64,000 nucleotides of DNA, from the NCBI GenBank assembly GCA_021820965.1, contig JAKACZ010000004.1, positions 62,001 through 126,000 of the forward strand, in the 5' to 3' direction. The position numbers and the translations under genes were made by a program. Origin of the DNA: Bacillota bacterium. GTDB lineage: Bacteria; Bacillota; Sulfobacillia; Sulfobacillales; Sulfobacillaceae. This document shows positions 26,223 to 34,931 of the stretch, one piece after another; position 1 is the first letter of the stretch, and each line of letters opens with the position of its first letter. Under the pieces are notes generated by a model. The model saw nothing but the letters and a program-made list of their open reading frames with translations, was not told where the DNA came from and did no database searches.

Positions 26223-26300
26223 TTTGCGGAATTTCGCCGTCACCACCGCATACATCGGATAGCCAGCGGCCAGCCCCCCATGGAGAAAACAAAGGAGCCC
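26223..26300 (-). pseudogene. Third ylbJ scrap
   Basis: About 78 bp matching the part of ylbJ that encodes GSFVFSMGLAAGYPMDAV and TAKFRK, with indels that break the frame. It is joined on one side to a small membrane-protein 5' end and on the other to the antitoxin. Confidence 0.75.
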
Positions 26301-26302
26301 AG

Positions 26303-26425
26303 ACAGCGGCAGTCAATGCCGATGTTCACGATAAGCCGTTCCCAGACGTGATGCCGAAAGAACAGCAAATCGACACCCACGACAACAACGATCAACACCA
26401 CAATGTAAAACGTGTTCTTGGTCAT
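26303..26425 (-). pseudogene. 5' piece of a small membrane protein gene
   Basis: MTKNTFYIVVLIVVVVGVDL, then FFRHHVWERLIVNIGI, looks like the N-terminal 37 residues of a short conserved Firmicute membrane protein of one transmembrane span and a charged WERL segment. The reading frame then runs into the ylbJ scrap, so the rest is missing. Confidence 0.6.
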
Positions 26426-26506
26426 TGCCATCACCGGCTCTAGCCTATAAACAACCGCTGCGGCTTACCGACGGATTGGCGTGATAGTATGTGGTGTCCA
26501 GAGCGG

Positions 26507-26881
26507 TCATTCAATGATGCCGTTCAGGACGCGACGGACCACGTCTTCCACCTCGTCGTCGGTCGCCAGCGTGACGCGGCGCAATGTGGCGAGGACATCC
26601 CGTACCTCAGGTTCCGCCGGGCGATTGGTCGGCCATCCCGTCACGACGCTCCGCACCCAGACCATCGCCAACCCTTCCAGTAATGGGGGGCGCCTCTGGT
26701 GTGCCGTCCGCATGAATTTCCCAATAATCTCATCGAACTCCGCATCGGACACCGGGTCTACCTCACGTAGAATCTGACCTACCCGCCGCAATTCCTCCTC
26801 AGGGGGACGTTCGTGAGGCCAGCCCGGGTATTGCCCGGTCATCCAAATAATCATGAGCCTTTGTAGCAGTTTGACATCCAT
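26507..26881 (-). CDS. Hypothetical protein with an internal duplication
   Basis: 124 residues built of two similar halves. WMTGQYPGWPHERPPEEELR in the first half matches VVTGWPTNRPAEPEVRDVL in the second; both are followed by LR.V and by an acidic DAEFDEII or DDEVEDVV helix. No family recognised. It is likely soluble and helical, and could be a dimer-like fold in one chain. Confidence 0.6.
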   Translation of the reverse strand: MDVKLLQRLMIIWMTGQYPGWPHERPPEEELRRVGQILREVDPVSDAEFDEIIGKFMRTAHQRRPPLLEGLAMVWVRSVVTGWPTNRPAEPEVRDVLATLRRVTLATDDEVEDVVRRVLNGIIE

Positions 26882-27147
26882 AATAGTCCTCCCCGCGAAA
26901 CCTGAATTGGACGGGAGCTACACCTACATCAACGCGACTCCGCGCCGCGTTTTGCCTCTGTATCGCCGATTGCGACACCGTATGTACGGGCACTCCCTGC
27001 ACCTCGGATTCCAACCGTCCGGCGACTTCCGTCGTTGCTTCACAATGCCACCAATGTCTGCCCGTCAGAATGGCAGATTCTTGTGTCGTTCCCTCGACAG
27101 ACCATGGCAACTCGAACTATGCTCACGCATTGGCTCGAAAACCGCTT
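26882..27147. other. Spacer without a gene
   Basis: No motif-bearing frame on either strand. Together with 27169-27324 it forms a 440-bp gap that holds only motif site G. Confidence 0.4.
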
Positions 27148-27168
27148 GCTTAAGGAACTTTCGCCCCC
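27148..27168 (-). repeat. GGGGGCGAR...TTAAGC motif (site G)
   Basis: GGGGGCGAA, six bases, TTAAGC; minus strand, 156 nt past the stop of the gene at 27325. Very close to site A (TTCCTTAAGC shared). Confidence 0.6.
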
Positions 27169-27324
27169 ATTACTCGGCTATTGATTCTAAGAACTATTGC
27201 ATGATGCAAGTTGTCGAGGTCGTCCGATAACAGCCACATGTTCGCCATGTCGCACTTGAACCACGGACGGCTTCGATGGCCTGATCGGAAATAGACAGAG
27301 AAGCCTTCATCTAAACCCCTCGCG

Positions 27325-27828
27325 CTAGTTGGCAGTCTTGGCCATGCTCCATGCCATCCAGCGCCAGAACAGCCGCCCCCCGATATACCCGCCACCCATG
27401 AAAAGTAGCAGCCCCACGCCCCACGCCAATAACGGTTGCGTCGCCTCCGGACCGATGAACATCGGCGCGGCGAGGCCGGTCATCACGCCCCAGCCAAAGA
27501 CCCAGTTGCGCATCACAAAGGCCCGGCGCCCAGCCGCCTGTAGCCGCTGCCATTGGTCTCGCTCACGGGTCGGGTCACGACGTAGCCCACACCAGGTCGC
27601 CCACCGCTCTCGGCCCCGTAAGACGGGACGGGGCGCACCTAGATTGGTAGTGTCCTTGTACAGGAGAACCGTCCCCGTCCCGAGGATCACCCCGATTAGC
27701 AGTCCCATCCAGTACCAGGTATGGCCCAGGGGAACCCAGCGATACGCGGCAACGCACCCTCCCATAATGACCGCGCCCGCGGTATAATGCCACCACGGCT
27801 GATAAAAGCCCCAGGCCTGACCGTTCAT
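27325..27828 (-). CDS. Small polytopic membrane protein
   Basis: 167 residues with about four membrane segments (AGAVIMGGCVAAYRWVPLG; YWMGLLIGVILGTGTVLL; WVFGWGVMTGLAAPMFIG; LLAWGVGLLLFMGGGYIGG) and an Arg-rich cytoplasmic loop between pairs. Start at ATG 27828, after GAGGAG. No known family. Cassette-like single gene with the shared motif downstream. Confidence 0.7.
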   Translation of the reverse strand: MNGQAWGFYQPWWHYTAGAVIMGGCVAAYRWVPLGHTWYWMGLLIGVILGTGTVLLYKDTTNLGAPRPVLRGRERWATWCGLRRDPTRERDQWQRLQAAGRRAFVMRNWVFGWGVMTGLAAPMFIGPEATQPLLAWGVGLLLFMGGGYIGGRLFWRWMAWSMAKTAN

Positions 27829-27954
27829 GACATTCTCCTCATCGATTCTGGATGCTTGTTCACGAATTCGACTTCTGACCAACTTGACCCTCTACAGACA
27901 CCGAAGAAATTTCCGGAAGAGTCGTGTTCGAGAATGGCTCCCGAAAACGGCGTG

Positions 27955-27975
27955 GCTTAAGTCGCTCTCGCCCCC
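27955..27975 (-). repeat. GGGGGCGAR...TTAAGC motif (site H)
   Basis: GGGGGCGAGAGCGA then CTTAAGC; minus strand, 149 nt past the end of the broken membrane gene at 28125. Confidence 0.6.
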
Positions 27976-28124
27976 GTATACAGATGATTCACTTCACTAA
28001 CCCGTTTCCTAATACCTGCAGTTTTTGATGTTCTTTTGGTGAGTCCTGGGCTTCGCATATCGTTATTCCTAAAGAGGACAGGCCCTGATGTCCGGTAGAC
28101 TTTCGCATCCCATCGGGCGTCCTC

Positions 28125-28593
28125 CTATGTCAGTTTTCGCCTCAACCGAGTAGACGTGCTCGCGACAATCGCTCCCCATAGGCCCGTGAGGACAACCGTT
28201 GGAAGCACATGTTGCGCGGCAAAGAACAAGACAATGTGCCAAAGCGGACCGTGGTAGGGTAGAATGAGAATGGCCGTCGAATTGACATGCGCCCACTGGT
28301 GCCGCAACCATGACCAATAGACGACTGACCCGACAGTGCCTCCAACTAAAGCCGCACCAGACACCCACCTACCCGTGGCAAATGGCGAAATTTCGCTGCG
28401 AGATGCCCGACGCCACACGACCCAGCCCACGAAAGCTAAGGACAGACAACACGATGGCGAAAATTTTCCACCACAGCGTCGTCTGGTCGAACTGGGGTGC
28501 ACCGAAAATGGGAATGCCCATCCACGCCGGTTGGAGCGCAATGGCGAATCCAATGATGCCACTAATGGCCATGGTCATGGTTGGTCGTCTCAT
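28125..28593 (-). pseudogene. Small membrane protein with a frameshift
   Basis: Begins MRRPTMTMAISGIIGFAIAL (ATG 28593 after GAGGTG), continues to KIFAIVLS, then shifts frame near 28445 and resumes as LAFVGWVVWRRASRSEI and GAALVGGTVGSVVYWSWL to a basic end (STRLRRKLT). Four to five membrane segments when joined. A one-base indel explains it. Confidence 0.65.
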
Positions 28594-28732
28594 AGCAACG
28601 GTCACCTCAACTCATCTAGTCCCGATTGTCGCACTGATCCATTAAACGTCCCATTCACCACAGATGGTTGCGGCTTACTGCCGAACGGCCCAACTCGCGC
28701 AAAGTCGACCGGTTGATAATCCGAATCGACTT

Positions 28733-28752
28733 GGCTAGTGCACTCTCACCCT
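28733..28752 (-). repeat. Degenerate copy of the GGGGGCGAR motif (site I)
   Basis: CAGGGTGAGAGTGC then ACTAGCC, minus strand, 72 nt past the gene at 28825. Shares GAGAGTGC with site D. Confidence 0.35.
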
Positions 28753-28824
28753 GCAAATGCGTGGCAGGCAACCTGTCCTTTTTCCCGATTAACGCGCGGA
28801 CACGGTTGGCCGAGCGACACACCG

Positions 28825-29163
28825 TTATGCCGCCTTGGTACTTCCATACCTCCACAACAGGGCAACCGCTCCCGCCATCACCCCAAGCAGTCCCAAAACC
28901 ACAAGCGTGGGCCACGCGATCGCCATTGTGGGACAGGTTCGCTGAATCGAGCCGAACGACGGTGGCATCAGTATCGTCATCGTGGTGGGCCCGTGGCTAA
29001 GGGCTGCATTGACCAAGGAACAACCGTGATGAACCTGCCAGATGTTGAATGAACGATGACAAACCGAGAAAAACGGCACAAACAGGCCTACTGCTGATAT
29101 GAGGATGGCCGGTATCGAAACACCGCTGGCGATCTGCCGCATGCTCTCTTTCGAATCTGGCAC
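28825..29163 (-). CDS. Small membrane protein with an external loop
   Basis: 112 residues. Two membrane segments (VSIPAILISAVGLFVPFFS and LVVLGLLGVMAGAVALLW) flank a loop of about 50 residues with three cysteines. Start at GTG 29163, seven bases after GAGGAGGG; ATG 29142 is possible. No family recognised. Confidence 0.6.
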   Translation of the reverse strand: MPDSKESMRQIASGVSIPAILISAVGLFVPFFSVCHRSFNIWQVHHGCSLVNAALSHGPTTMTILMPPSFGSIQRTCPTMAIAWPTLVVLGLLGVMAGAVALLWRYGSTKAA

Positions 29164-29499
29164 GTCATGTCCCTCCTCTTGTTCAACCCTACGGCCCCGA
29201 GATGGGTTCCAGTCTGAGTTCACCTCAAAAACCCGAGGTCTCGGCGTCGTGCGGTCCACCCCCCAAAACCACAATCGTTCGGGATCAATAAATTTCTCTA
29301 CCCATATTTACGGCGCTTTGCGCCAATACGTTTCAGGCGTATCGGAGGATTCCATGAATAACAATATCAGAAAATTTGTCTAAATCGCTAACTGGCCCTT
29401 AAAAGCACCAACCTGTGACTCGAACATAGCCCACCGCTGTGCCCGAATGTTCGGCAAGGACGAACGTGCCCCACCAACCAGTCACGTTGCCATGTACGA

Positions 29500-29526
29500 C
29501 TCCTATCGTTATAATCGTTATAACAA
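29500..29526 (+). promoter_or_regulatory. Promoter/operator area of the MazE-Doc pair
   Basis: TATCGTTATAATCGTTATAA holds two CGTTATA direct repeats about 9 bp apart, and GTTATAAC is itself a palindrome. A TATAAT -10 box lies within. This suits autorepression by the antitoxin. Confidence 0.5.
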
Positions 29527-29546
29527 AGTCAAGGGACGTGACGTGC

Positions 29547-29786
29547 ATGCTAGTCCGCAAAGTGTTTAAGGCCGGCAATAGTTTTGCCGTGTCGATTCCT
29601 TCTGAATGGGTACGCCAGATGAACCTCGAAGATCAGCCCGTGGAGCTGCTGCGAAACGACCGGGGAGAAATTATTGTGAAACCCTTGCGGGAGATGTCGC
29701 CAGATATTACGCCGGACTTCGTGCGGGCCGTCGATAGCTTTATGGCCGAATATGCCGATGTTTTACGTCGATTGGCTGACCGATGA
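29547..29786 (+). CDS. MazE/AbrB-type antitoxin of a Doc toxin
   Basis: 79 residues. MLVRKVFKAGNSFAVSIPSE is the SpoVT/AbrB-like swapped hairpin that binds the operator; the C-terminal AVDSFMAEYADVLRRLAD is the likely toxin-binding helix. The final TGA overlaps the toxin ATG (ATGA), so the pair is coupled. A near-identical but dead copy is at 18343-18577. Confidence 0.85.
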   Translation: MLVRKVFKAGNSFAVSIPSEWVRQMNLEDQPVELLRNDRGEIIVKPLREMSPDITPDFVRAVDSFMAEYADVLRRLADR

Positions 29787-30172
29787 GGTACCTGACCATC
29801 GAGGAAGTCCTCTTCATTCACTTCCAAGTGATTGAACGATTCGGGGGCATGCATGGTGTCTTGAATCTGGCGGGACTCGAATCAGCGGTCGCCCGACCAC
29901 AGGCGACGATGGAGGGGGACGATCTCTATGCCTCCGTACTCGAAAAAGCCGCCGTACTCCTGCACTCGTTAGTTCTGAACCACCCGTTTCAAGACGGTAA
30001 TAAGCGGACCGCCTTTACCGCGTTGGGTTTGTTCCTCCATTTCAACGGCATAGCGCTTGAGGGCTCAAGAACGGACGCAGAGAACTTGGTCGTAAACGTA
30101 GCGGACACGCATCTGGACGTGGAGACGATCGTGGATTGGCTTCAATCTCATGCCCGTTCGATAAACAATTGA
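29783..30172 (+). CDS. doc: Doc-type toxin (Fic fold)
   Basis: 129 residues. LNHPFQDGNKRTAFTALG is the Fic/Doc active site (HxFx(D)GNKR). Doc toxins phosphorylate EF-Tu and stop translation. The N-terminal YLTIEEVLFIHFQVIERFGG is the usual Doc start. Normal length and intact, coupled to its antitoxin. A truncated copy is at 18581-18683. Confidence 0.9.
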   Translation: MRYLTIEEVLFIHFQVIERFGGMHGVLNLAGLESAVARPQATMEGDDLYASVLEKAAVLLHSLVLNHPFQDGNKRTAFTALGLFLHFNGIALEGSRTDAENLVVNVADTHLDVETIVDWLQSHARSINN

Positions 30173-30231
30173 GGCGCCGCTGATGGGAGTCTCGGATGGC
30201 CCACTTCGGAATTCCGCAAGACCGGGCCAAC

Positions 30232-30435
30232 TCACCATTGAAAATGCAGTCGAACCGCAACGAACTGTGTCCGATACTTATTCCAATTTCGGGTCCACAC
30301 TGTGGCGCTCACATCCCGATCATGGATGAACTGCAAGTCTTCCACGACCAGTCCCGCTCCACGAGCCTTAGCCCACTGAACGGTCTCGACCGCGAGACCT
30401 CCCACCAACGCGGTCGCGTTGGGTGGATCGGACAT
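30232..30435 (-). pseudogene. TnpB remnant of an IS607-type element
   Basis: LAVETVQWAKARGAGLVVED, then LQFIHDRDVSATVWTRNWN, matches the RuvC-II part of TnpB (VVEDL.f.hdRdv), the RNA-guided nuclease of IS200/IS605/IS607 elements. Only about 60 residues survive; the N-terminal and zinc-finger parts are gone. Confidence 0.65.
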
Positions 30436-30960
30436 CGAAGAGACGGGGGTCCGGATCGTCTTTCACCGCGTGTTCCATGACGACAACACGCCCAAGGCGT
30501 GCAGGTAACTGTCCAGATAAGTAAACCCGAAGCGCGCCAATCGATCCTGGCACTCCACAGCCACGATGCCCGCTTGGTGTTGCTGCGCAAGATCCAGCAA
30601 CCGATGGAGACCCCGCCGTTTTTCATTCAAGCCGCTCGCGACATCGGTAAGAGCAGCCACCACAGGCCATCGCTGCTCCGCAGCGGACGCGGTTAACCGC
30701 CCGAGTTGACGATCCAAGTTCCCCGCGTCTTGTTGTTTTTTGGTCGAGACTCGGGCATAGAGGAGACAACGAGTATCCCTAGCAACATCAGACGCATCCT
30801 CGTGCATCAGGGCGCGTAAGTCCGCGACCCGATAGCGTCGATGATTCGTCACGGTACGTACCGGAATCAGGCGCCCTTCGCGTTCCCACTTCCGGAGTCC
30901 GTCGATGCTCATGCCGAGCATCTTGGCCGCCTTGCCGATGCGGACAAACTGCTCATCCAT
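30436..30960 (-). pseudogene. IS607 serine recombinase TnpA, 3' end broken
   Basis: Starts MDEQFVRIGKAAKMLGMSID, a MerR-like helix-turn-helix (VRIGKAAKMLG, RKWEREGRL). Then comes the serine recombinase catalytic domain: LLYARVSTKKQQDAGNLDRQ with the nucleophile Ser, and VAVECQDRLARFGFTYL. At about 30500 the frame breaks; RVVVMEHAVKDDPDP continues in another frame and soon reaches the tnpB scrap. An inactive IS607 copy. Confidence 0.8.
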
Positions 30961-31207
30961 AATACAGTCACCCAATTATATTATAACATATTATCAGAGG
31001 TCATCAGAGATTGGCAGCAAGCAACTTAAACCTCCGTGGGCCTCTTCGGCGTAGCACTAGCATGTCGACTTTCATTGTTAGGGACGGGGCCACGGTCCAT
31101 TTCGCCCCTTTTTGCTTGCAGGCCCACATTCCATACTCACGGACCAATTTCCTTGCGGGACTACTGCCAGTAGCCTATACGCCAAGCGCGAACCGCATGC
31201 AGAGGAG
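30961..31207. other. Spacer with a weak motif copy
   Basis: No gene. Holds the weak motif site J. Confidence 0.4.
31101..31108 (-). repeat. Weak copy of the GGGGGCGAR motif (site J)
   Basis: AAAGGGGCGAAA on the minus strand, 99 nt past the gene at 31208. Only the core is conserved. Confidence 0.3.
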
Positions 31208-31447
31208 TCAGCGGTTTCGAGCTGAGACCTGAATGGCAACCAGTAATCCAATCAGCACCACAGTTCCTGTACCCCAGACCCCCGTCATGAATCCCTGCCA
31301 GAAGGCTGGCTCCAGTTGAGTGGCAGATACCGCAGCCATCGTAGCGCCCAGTGCAATGAGTCCTGTCAACCAACCAGATTGCTGTTGCAAGGACAGCTGA
31401 CGCCAACGCACCCGCTGCAACTGCTTCCATGACCGAAAACCCATCAT
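31208..31447 (-). CDS. Small membrane protein
   Basis: 79 residues. SGWLTGLIALGATMAAVSA and GFMTGVWGTGTVVLIGLLVA are two membrane segments; the N-terminus is basic (RVRWRQLSLQQQ). AAGGTAGT precedes the ATG. Resembles the other orphan small membrane genes in this region. Confidence 0.6.
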   Translation of the reverse strand: MMGFRSWKQLQRVRWRQLSLQQQSGWLTGLIALGATMAAVSATQLEPAFWQGFMTGVWGTGTVVLIGLLVAIQVSARNR

Positions 31448-31650
31448 AGTCTATACTACCTTTCTTAGTACGCACCGTCCGGACCTACCAACTTCTAAAT
31501 CGTACCATAGGATTTAACGTTCTACGACGCTTCCCTCCCAACAGCCGATTATTAATCACTTTGAGCAATTGGTTGGCACGATTGCCCAACCCCTGTCGGC
31601 GGTGTGCCAGCGGCTACGTTGGGTCTTCGCCGGACCATGCCCGCTCGGCA

Positions 31651-32904
31651 TTAGGCCGAACGGGTGCGCAGTCGGGCCGAAATCCACCCCAGAGCCCCTG
31701 CACCGACGCCGCAGCCCGCCAACAGGATCCAGACACCACCCACGCCTGTGGTAGCCAATCGCAAATCCACCAGGGGACCCACGACCCATGCTGCGGAACC
31801 GGCCGATCCCAAGGCGCCCATGTAGGCTCCCCGGCGGTCGTCCGAGGCCAACCCGGCCGCGAAAGCCTGGGTCGTGGGAGACCATGTTATCTCTCCCAGG
31901 GCAAACACGAGCACACTCATCAGCACAAACGCCGCACCATGCCGGGCCAGGAGCAAAAGAAAACTCGCTCCCATCAACGATACACTGGCCAACAACACGG
32001 CGTCGACCCGATAGTGCGCCACCCAGCGGCTCAAGCGGCCTTGCAGGGCGACCACCATCAGCGGGTTGGCGGCGGCCAAGAACCCCCAGACCACCGGTTT
32101 CAGCCCATAATCCTGCACTGCGGCGATGGGCAGCACCACATCAAATCCGACGTAGACGAGATACCCTCCCCAGGTGCTCACCAACAGGAGCACGAAGGGC
32201 AGGTCACGCCACACAGCGGGCCGCGGTGCCTGGTGCTCCGGTGTCCTGACCCGGATTGGGTTTGCGCTCGCGATCGGAAGCCACCACCATGCCAGGCCCG
32301 CGCTGGTGAGTCCCATGGCGGCAATGCCGCCAAAGAAGAGGGGCCAGTGGTCGCTGATCAAGACCCAGCCTCCGAGGGCCGGGCCCGCCATCGCCCCCAG
32401 ATTGCTGGCCACGCGAAACGCCCCAAATGGCGCGGTGGGGTCTTGCGCATCCCCGAGGTCGGCCACGAAGGCATTGGCGGCGGCCAGGCCCGGTCCGGAT
32501 GCAGCCCCGGCGACCATCACCAGGACCACACCCAGGATCACGTGATGCCCGACGAGGGCCAGCGCACATGCCGCCAACGCTTCCAGAGCCCACGCCCCTC
32601 CCATGACCGCGCGTCGTCCCACCCGGTCGGATAGGCGGCCTCCGTAGTATCCGCAGAGCGCCGACGCGGCCGAATCGCCCGCGTACATGACGCCAATCGC
32701 CGTCGGGGATGCGCCCAAGACATGAATGGCCCAAATCCCCACGAAACTCCAGAGTGCTGAGAAGGCCCCACTGCTCAGTAGCGAGACTCCCAATAGCCGC
32801 ATGAGCGACCCGGGAACCTCGATTCCCAAGATCCGTGTGACCCACATTCTCTGCTTTGCGATCGTTTTTCCCGCGTGTTTCGCCGTTCCGGGCTTCGTAC
32901 CCAT
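31651..32904 (-). CDS. MFS transporter (drug or metabolite efflux)
   Basis: 417 residues with about 12 membrane segments. The loop GGRLSDRVGRRAVMGGAW between helices 2 and 3 is the MFS signature. ASNLGAMAGPALGGWVL is the helix-5 antiporter-like motif, which favours efflux. The start is ATG 32904 after GGGGGG. Divergent from a WYL-type regulator, a common arrangement for regulator-exporter pairs. The substrate is unknown. Confidence 0.88.
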   Translation of the reverse strand: MGTKPGTAKHAGKTIAKQRMWVTRILGIEVPGSLMRLLGVSLLSSGAFSALWSFVGIWAIHVLGASPTAIGVMYAGDSAASALCGYYGGRLSDRVGRRAVMGGAWALEALAACALALVGHHVILGVVLVMVAGAASGPGLAAANAFVADLGDAQDPTAPFGAFRVASNLGAMAGPALGGWVLISDHWPLFFGGIAAMGLTSAGLAWWWLPIASANPIRVRTPEHQAPRPAVWRDLPFVLLLVSTWGGYLVYVGFDVVLPIAAVQDYGLKPVVWGFLAAANPLMVVALQGRLSRWVAHYRVDAVLLASVSLMGASFLLLLARHGAAFVLMSVLVFALGEITWSPTTQAFAAGLASDDRRGAYMGALGSAGSAAWVVGPLVDLRLATTGVGGVWILLAGCGVGAGALGWISARLRTRSA

Positions 32905-33009
32905 CGACGTCCCCCCTTGCGGCCGCTGTCCGTGCCACCGCCATGAGACATTATGGCGTGCCAAAGACGACATCTTATGTCATGATTCATCCGTAAGGAG
33001 GGATGCGTC

Positions 33010-33975
33010 ATGCGCGCCGACCGCTTGGTCCGGATCATTTTGTTGTTGCAACGGCATCCGCAGTTGGCCGCACACGATCTCGCCCAGCGTTTGGAGGTCT
33101 CGGAGCGGACCATCCTCCGCGACATCGAGGCGCTCAGCGCCGCGGGGGTCCCCGTCTATGCGGAGCGGGGAGCGTCCGGGGGATTTCGCCTCGTCGATGG
33201 GTATCGCCTGGATCTGTCGGGACTCCGTATGCCGGAATTACGCACGCTGCTGTTGGGTAGACGCACGGCCCTATGGCACGATTTGGGATGGGCCCAAGAC
33301 GACGCCGCCGCCCAGGACAAGCTCCGACACGCGCTGCCACCGGACATGGCCGCCCAAGCCAACAGTGTAAGCCAGCGCATCCTGATTGATGATGGCCCGT
33401 GGTTCGCGACCAGGCGCCCAAGAACCGCCATTGCCCGGCTGTTATCCGCCATCTGGCAGAACCGGCAGGTCGCGGTCACCTACACCCACCCGGATGGCAC
33501 CACGGTGCACCGTTGTTTGGCGCCGTATGCGCTGGTGGCGAAAGCGGGCGTGTGGTATGTCATCGCCGAGCGGGAGGGGGCGGTGCGGGTCTATCGGGCG
33601 GATCGCATGGGGGACATCACCGTGCTTGACGAGCCCTTTGACCGTCCGGCTGCATTTGATCTCCAACGTTTTTGGCTGGATTGGACACACGCATTTGAAG
33701 CCAGTCGGCCGCGCATAATTGCCAGACTGGCCGTGTCCCCGGCCATCTATCGTGACTTCCTTCAATCGTCGGCCTGGTCGGTGGAACAGATCGAGGATCC
33801 CAATGGCCACCATCCCGACTATCGCGTGACCATGGTATTTGAGCATTTGGAGACTGCGGCGCGTCACATCGTCAGCTTTACACCTGACGTTCGCGCGATA
33901 GAGCCCGTCGAGTTAACAAGCGCCGTGCGTCAAGCGGCCCTACGCATTACCGCATGGGCCCAAGACGTGCGGTAG
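33010..33975 (+). CDS. WYL-domain transcriptional regulator (YafY-like)
   Basis: 321 residues. Residues 1-60 form a DeoR-like winged helix: LVRIILLLQRHPQLAAHDLA, then EVSERTILRDIEALSAAGV. Residues about 140-230 are a WYL domain (AIARLLSAIWQNRQVAVTY, then YALVAKAGVWYVIAE, YRADRM), which senses a ligand. A C-terminal WCX-like extension follows. Likely controls the divergent MFS gene. GGAGGG precedes the ATG. Confidence 0.9.
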   Translation: MRADRLVRIILLLQRHPQLAAHDLAQRLEVSERTILRDIEALSAAGVPVYAERGASGGFRLVDGYRLDLSGLRMPELRTLLLGRRTALWHDLGWAQDDAAAQDKLRHALPPDMAAQANSVSQRILIDDGPWFATRRPRTAIARLLSAIWQNRQVAVTYTHPDGTTVHRCLAPYALVAKAGVWYVIAEREGAVRVYRADRMGDITVLDEPFDRPAAFDLQRFWLDWTHAFEASRPRIIARLAVSPAIYRDFLQSSAWSVEQIEDPNGHHPDYRVTMVFEHLETAARHIVSFTPDVRAIEPVELTSAVRQAALRITAWAQDVR

Positions 33976-34114
33976 GCTACACCCAACCATGAGAAATTCC
34001 CACGTTCCTCGATTCCTGGGACAACCGTTGCTGGGCATCGCGAACGCTTGAGGCGCATCCCTCCCCATTAAGCGATTTGTAAGGCGTGCCGTCCTGTCCA
34101 CGGGGCAGCCGCCA

Positions 34115-34579
34115 TTATTTTATGGCCATAATGAGACCCCGATTCCCATGCACGTGCAACGTCGCCACGTCAAATTGGCACTCCCGCAACCACGCGAGAT
34201 GCGTTTCCAACGTAACGGGGACGTCCTCCTCTTCCTTCTGCGCCATCTGGTGCCGTGCAAAGGTGTCGCCTTCTTGCGGAGTCGTGCCCGAACCGTGCTG
34301 CCGATCCAACCGCTGCCAAACAGACCGTAGAAGCGGAAACACGACGGCGTTTTCGACTTTAAGTCTTTCCAGCAGCAGAAACACGCCGCCGGGCCGCAAC
34401 AGTGAGTGGATGCGACGGTATGCACTCTGTAGGACCGGCCCGGATAAGTGATGCAGAGACTGAATGGCGATGACGCCTCCAAATTCGGGCACCGGAAAAT
34501 CGATGGTTGACAGCGCGGCCAAATCCCCATGGAGCGGCACCAGGCGGTCGCCATACCCGTACAAACGTTCCACAGCCAA
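34115..34579 (-). pseudogene. SAM-dependent methyltransferase remnant
   Basis: Keeps LVPLHGDLAALSTIDFP, then GGVIAIQSLHHLSGPVL and LRPGGVFLLLERL, which are motifs II-IV of class I methyltransferases. Motif I (the glycine-rich SAM loop) is missing because the 5' part is replaced by an IS66 fragment. Without that loop the product should not bind SAM. Confidence 0.72.
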
Positions 34580-34589
34580 GGCCGCTGCC

Positions 34590-34931
34590 TATTCCGTTTG
34601 GGAGATTCTACGGGGTTCGGGACAGACCTGACCTCCGGGTCGGCAGAGACCGTCTCCGCTGGCATCGGTTCCGCAGCCAACTCAAGGACATTGCCGGAAG
34701 GATCATCCGAGGCCTCGGGGTCTGGGAAAATGTCCTGAGGACCGATCGTTCTGATTTCCGCCCAAACACCCGATGGACTAGATCACGAACCTTTTCCAGC
34801 AAGGCGCGATTTTCTCCGCGCAAGTCTTCGATGAGGGCTTGCGCCGCATTCAATTCGGTCGACAATTCCTGAATACGAGCGTGGCACAGGAGGATGGTGT
34901 GGGGTAATTCGACCCAATTGTTTGTCTTCAT
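34590..34931 (-). mobile_element. IS66-type transposase N-terminal fragment
   Basis: Begins MKTNNWVELPHTILLCHARI; the coiled coil AQALIEDLRGENRALLEKV, then HRVFGRKSERS, is typical of IS66 TnpC N-termini. A frameshift follows at about 34730, after which AAEPMPAETVSADPEVRS and KRNRQRP, the linker before the zinc-binding part, are seen. The catalytic part is absent. Confidence 0.75.

Noticed and set aside
13710-28752. Classical integron with attC sites
   Set aside because: No integrase gene in the window, no GTTRRRY/RYYYAAC pairs at the repeats, and motif orientation follows each gene rather than one array direction.
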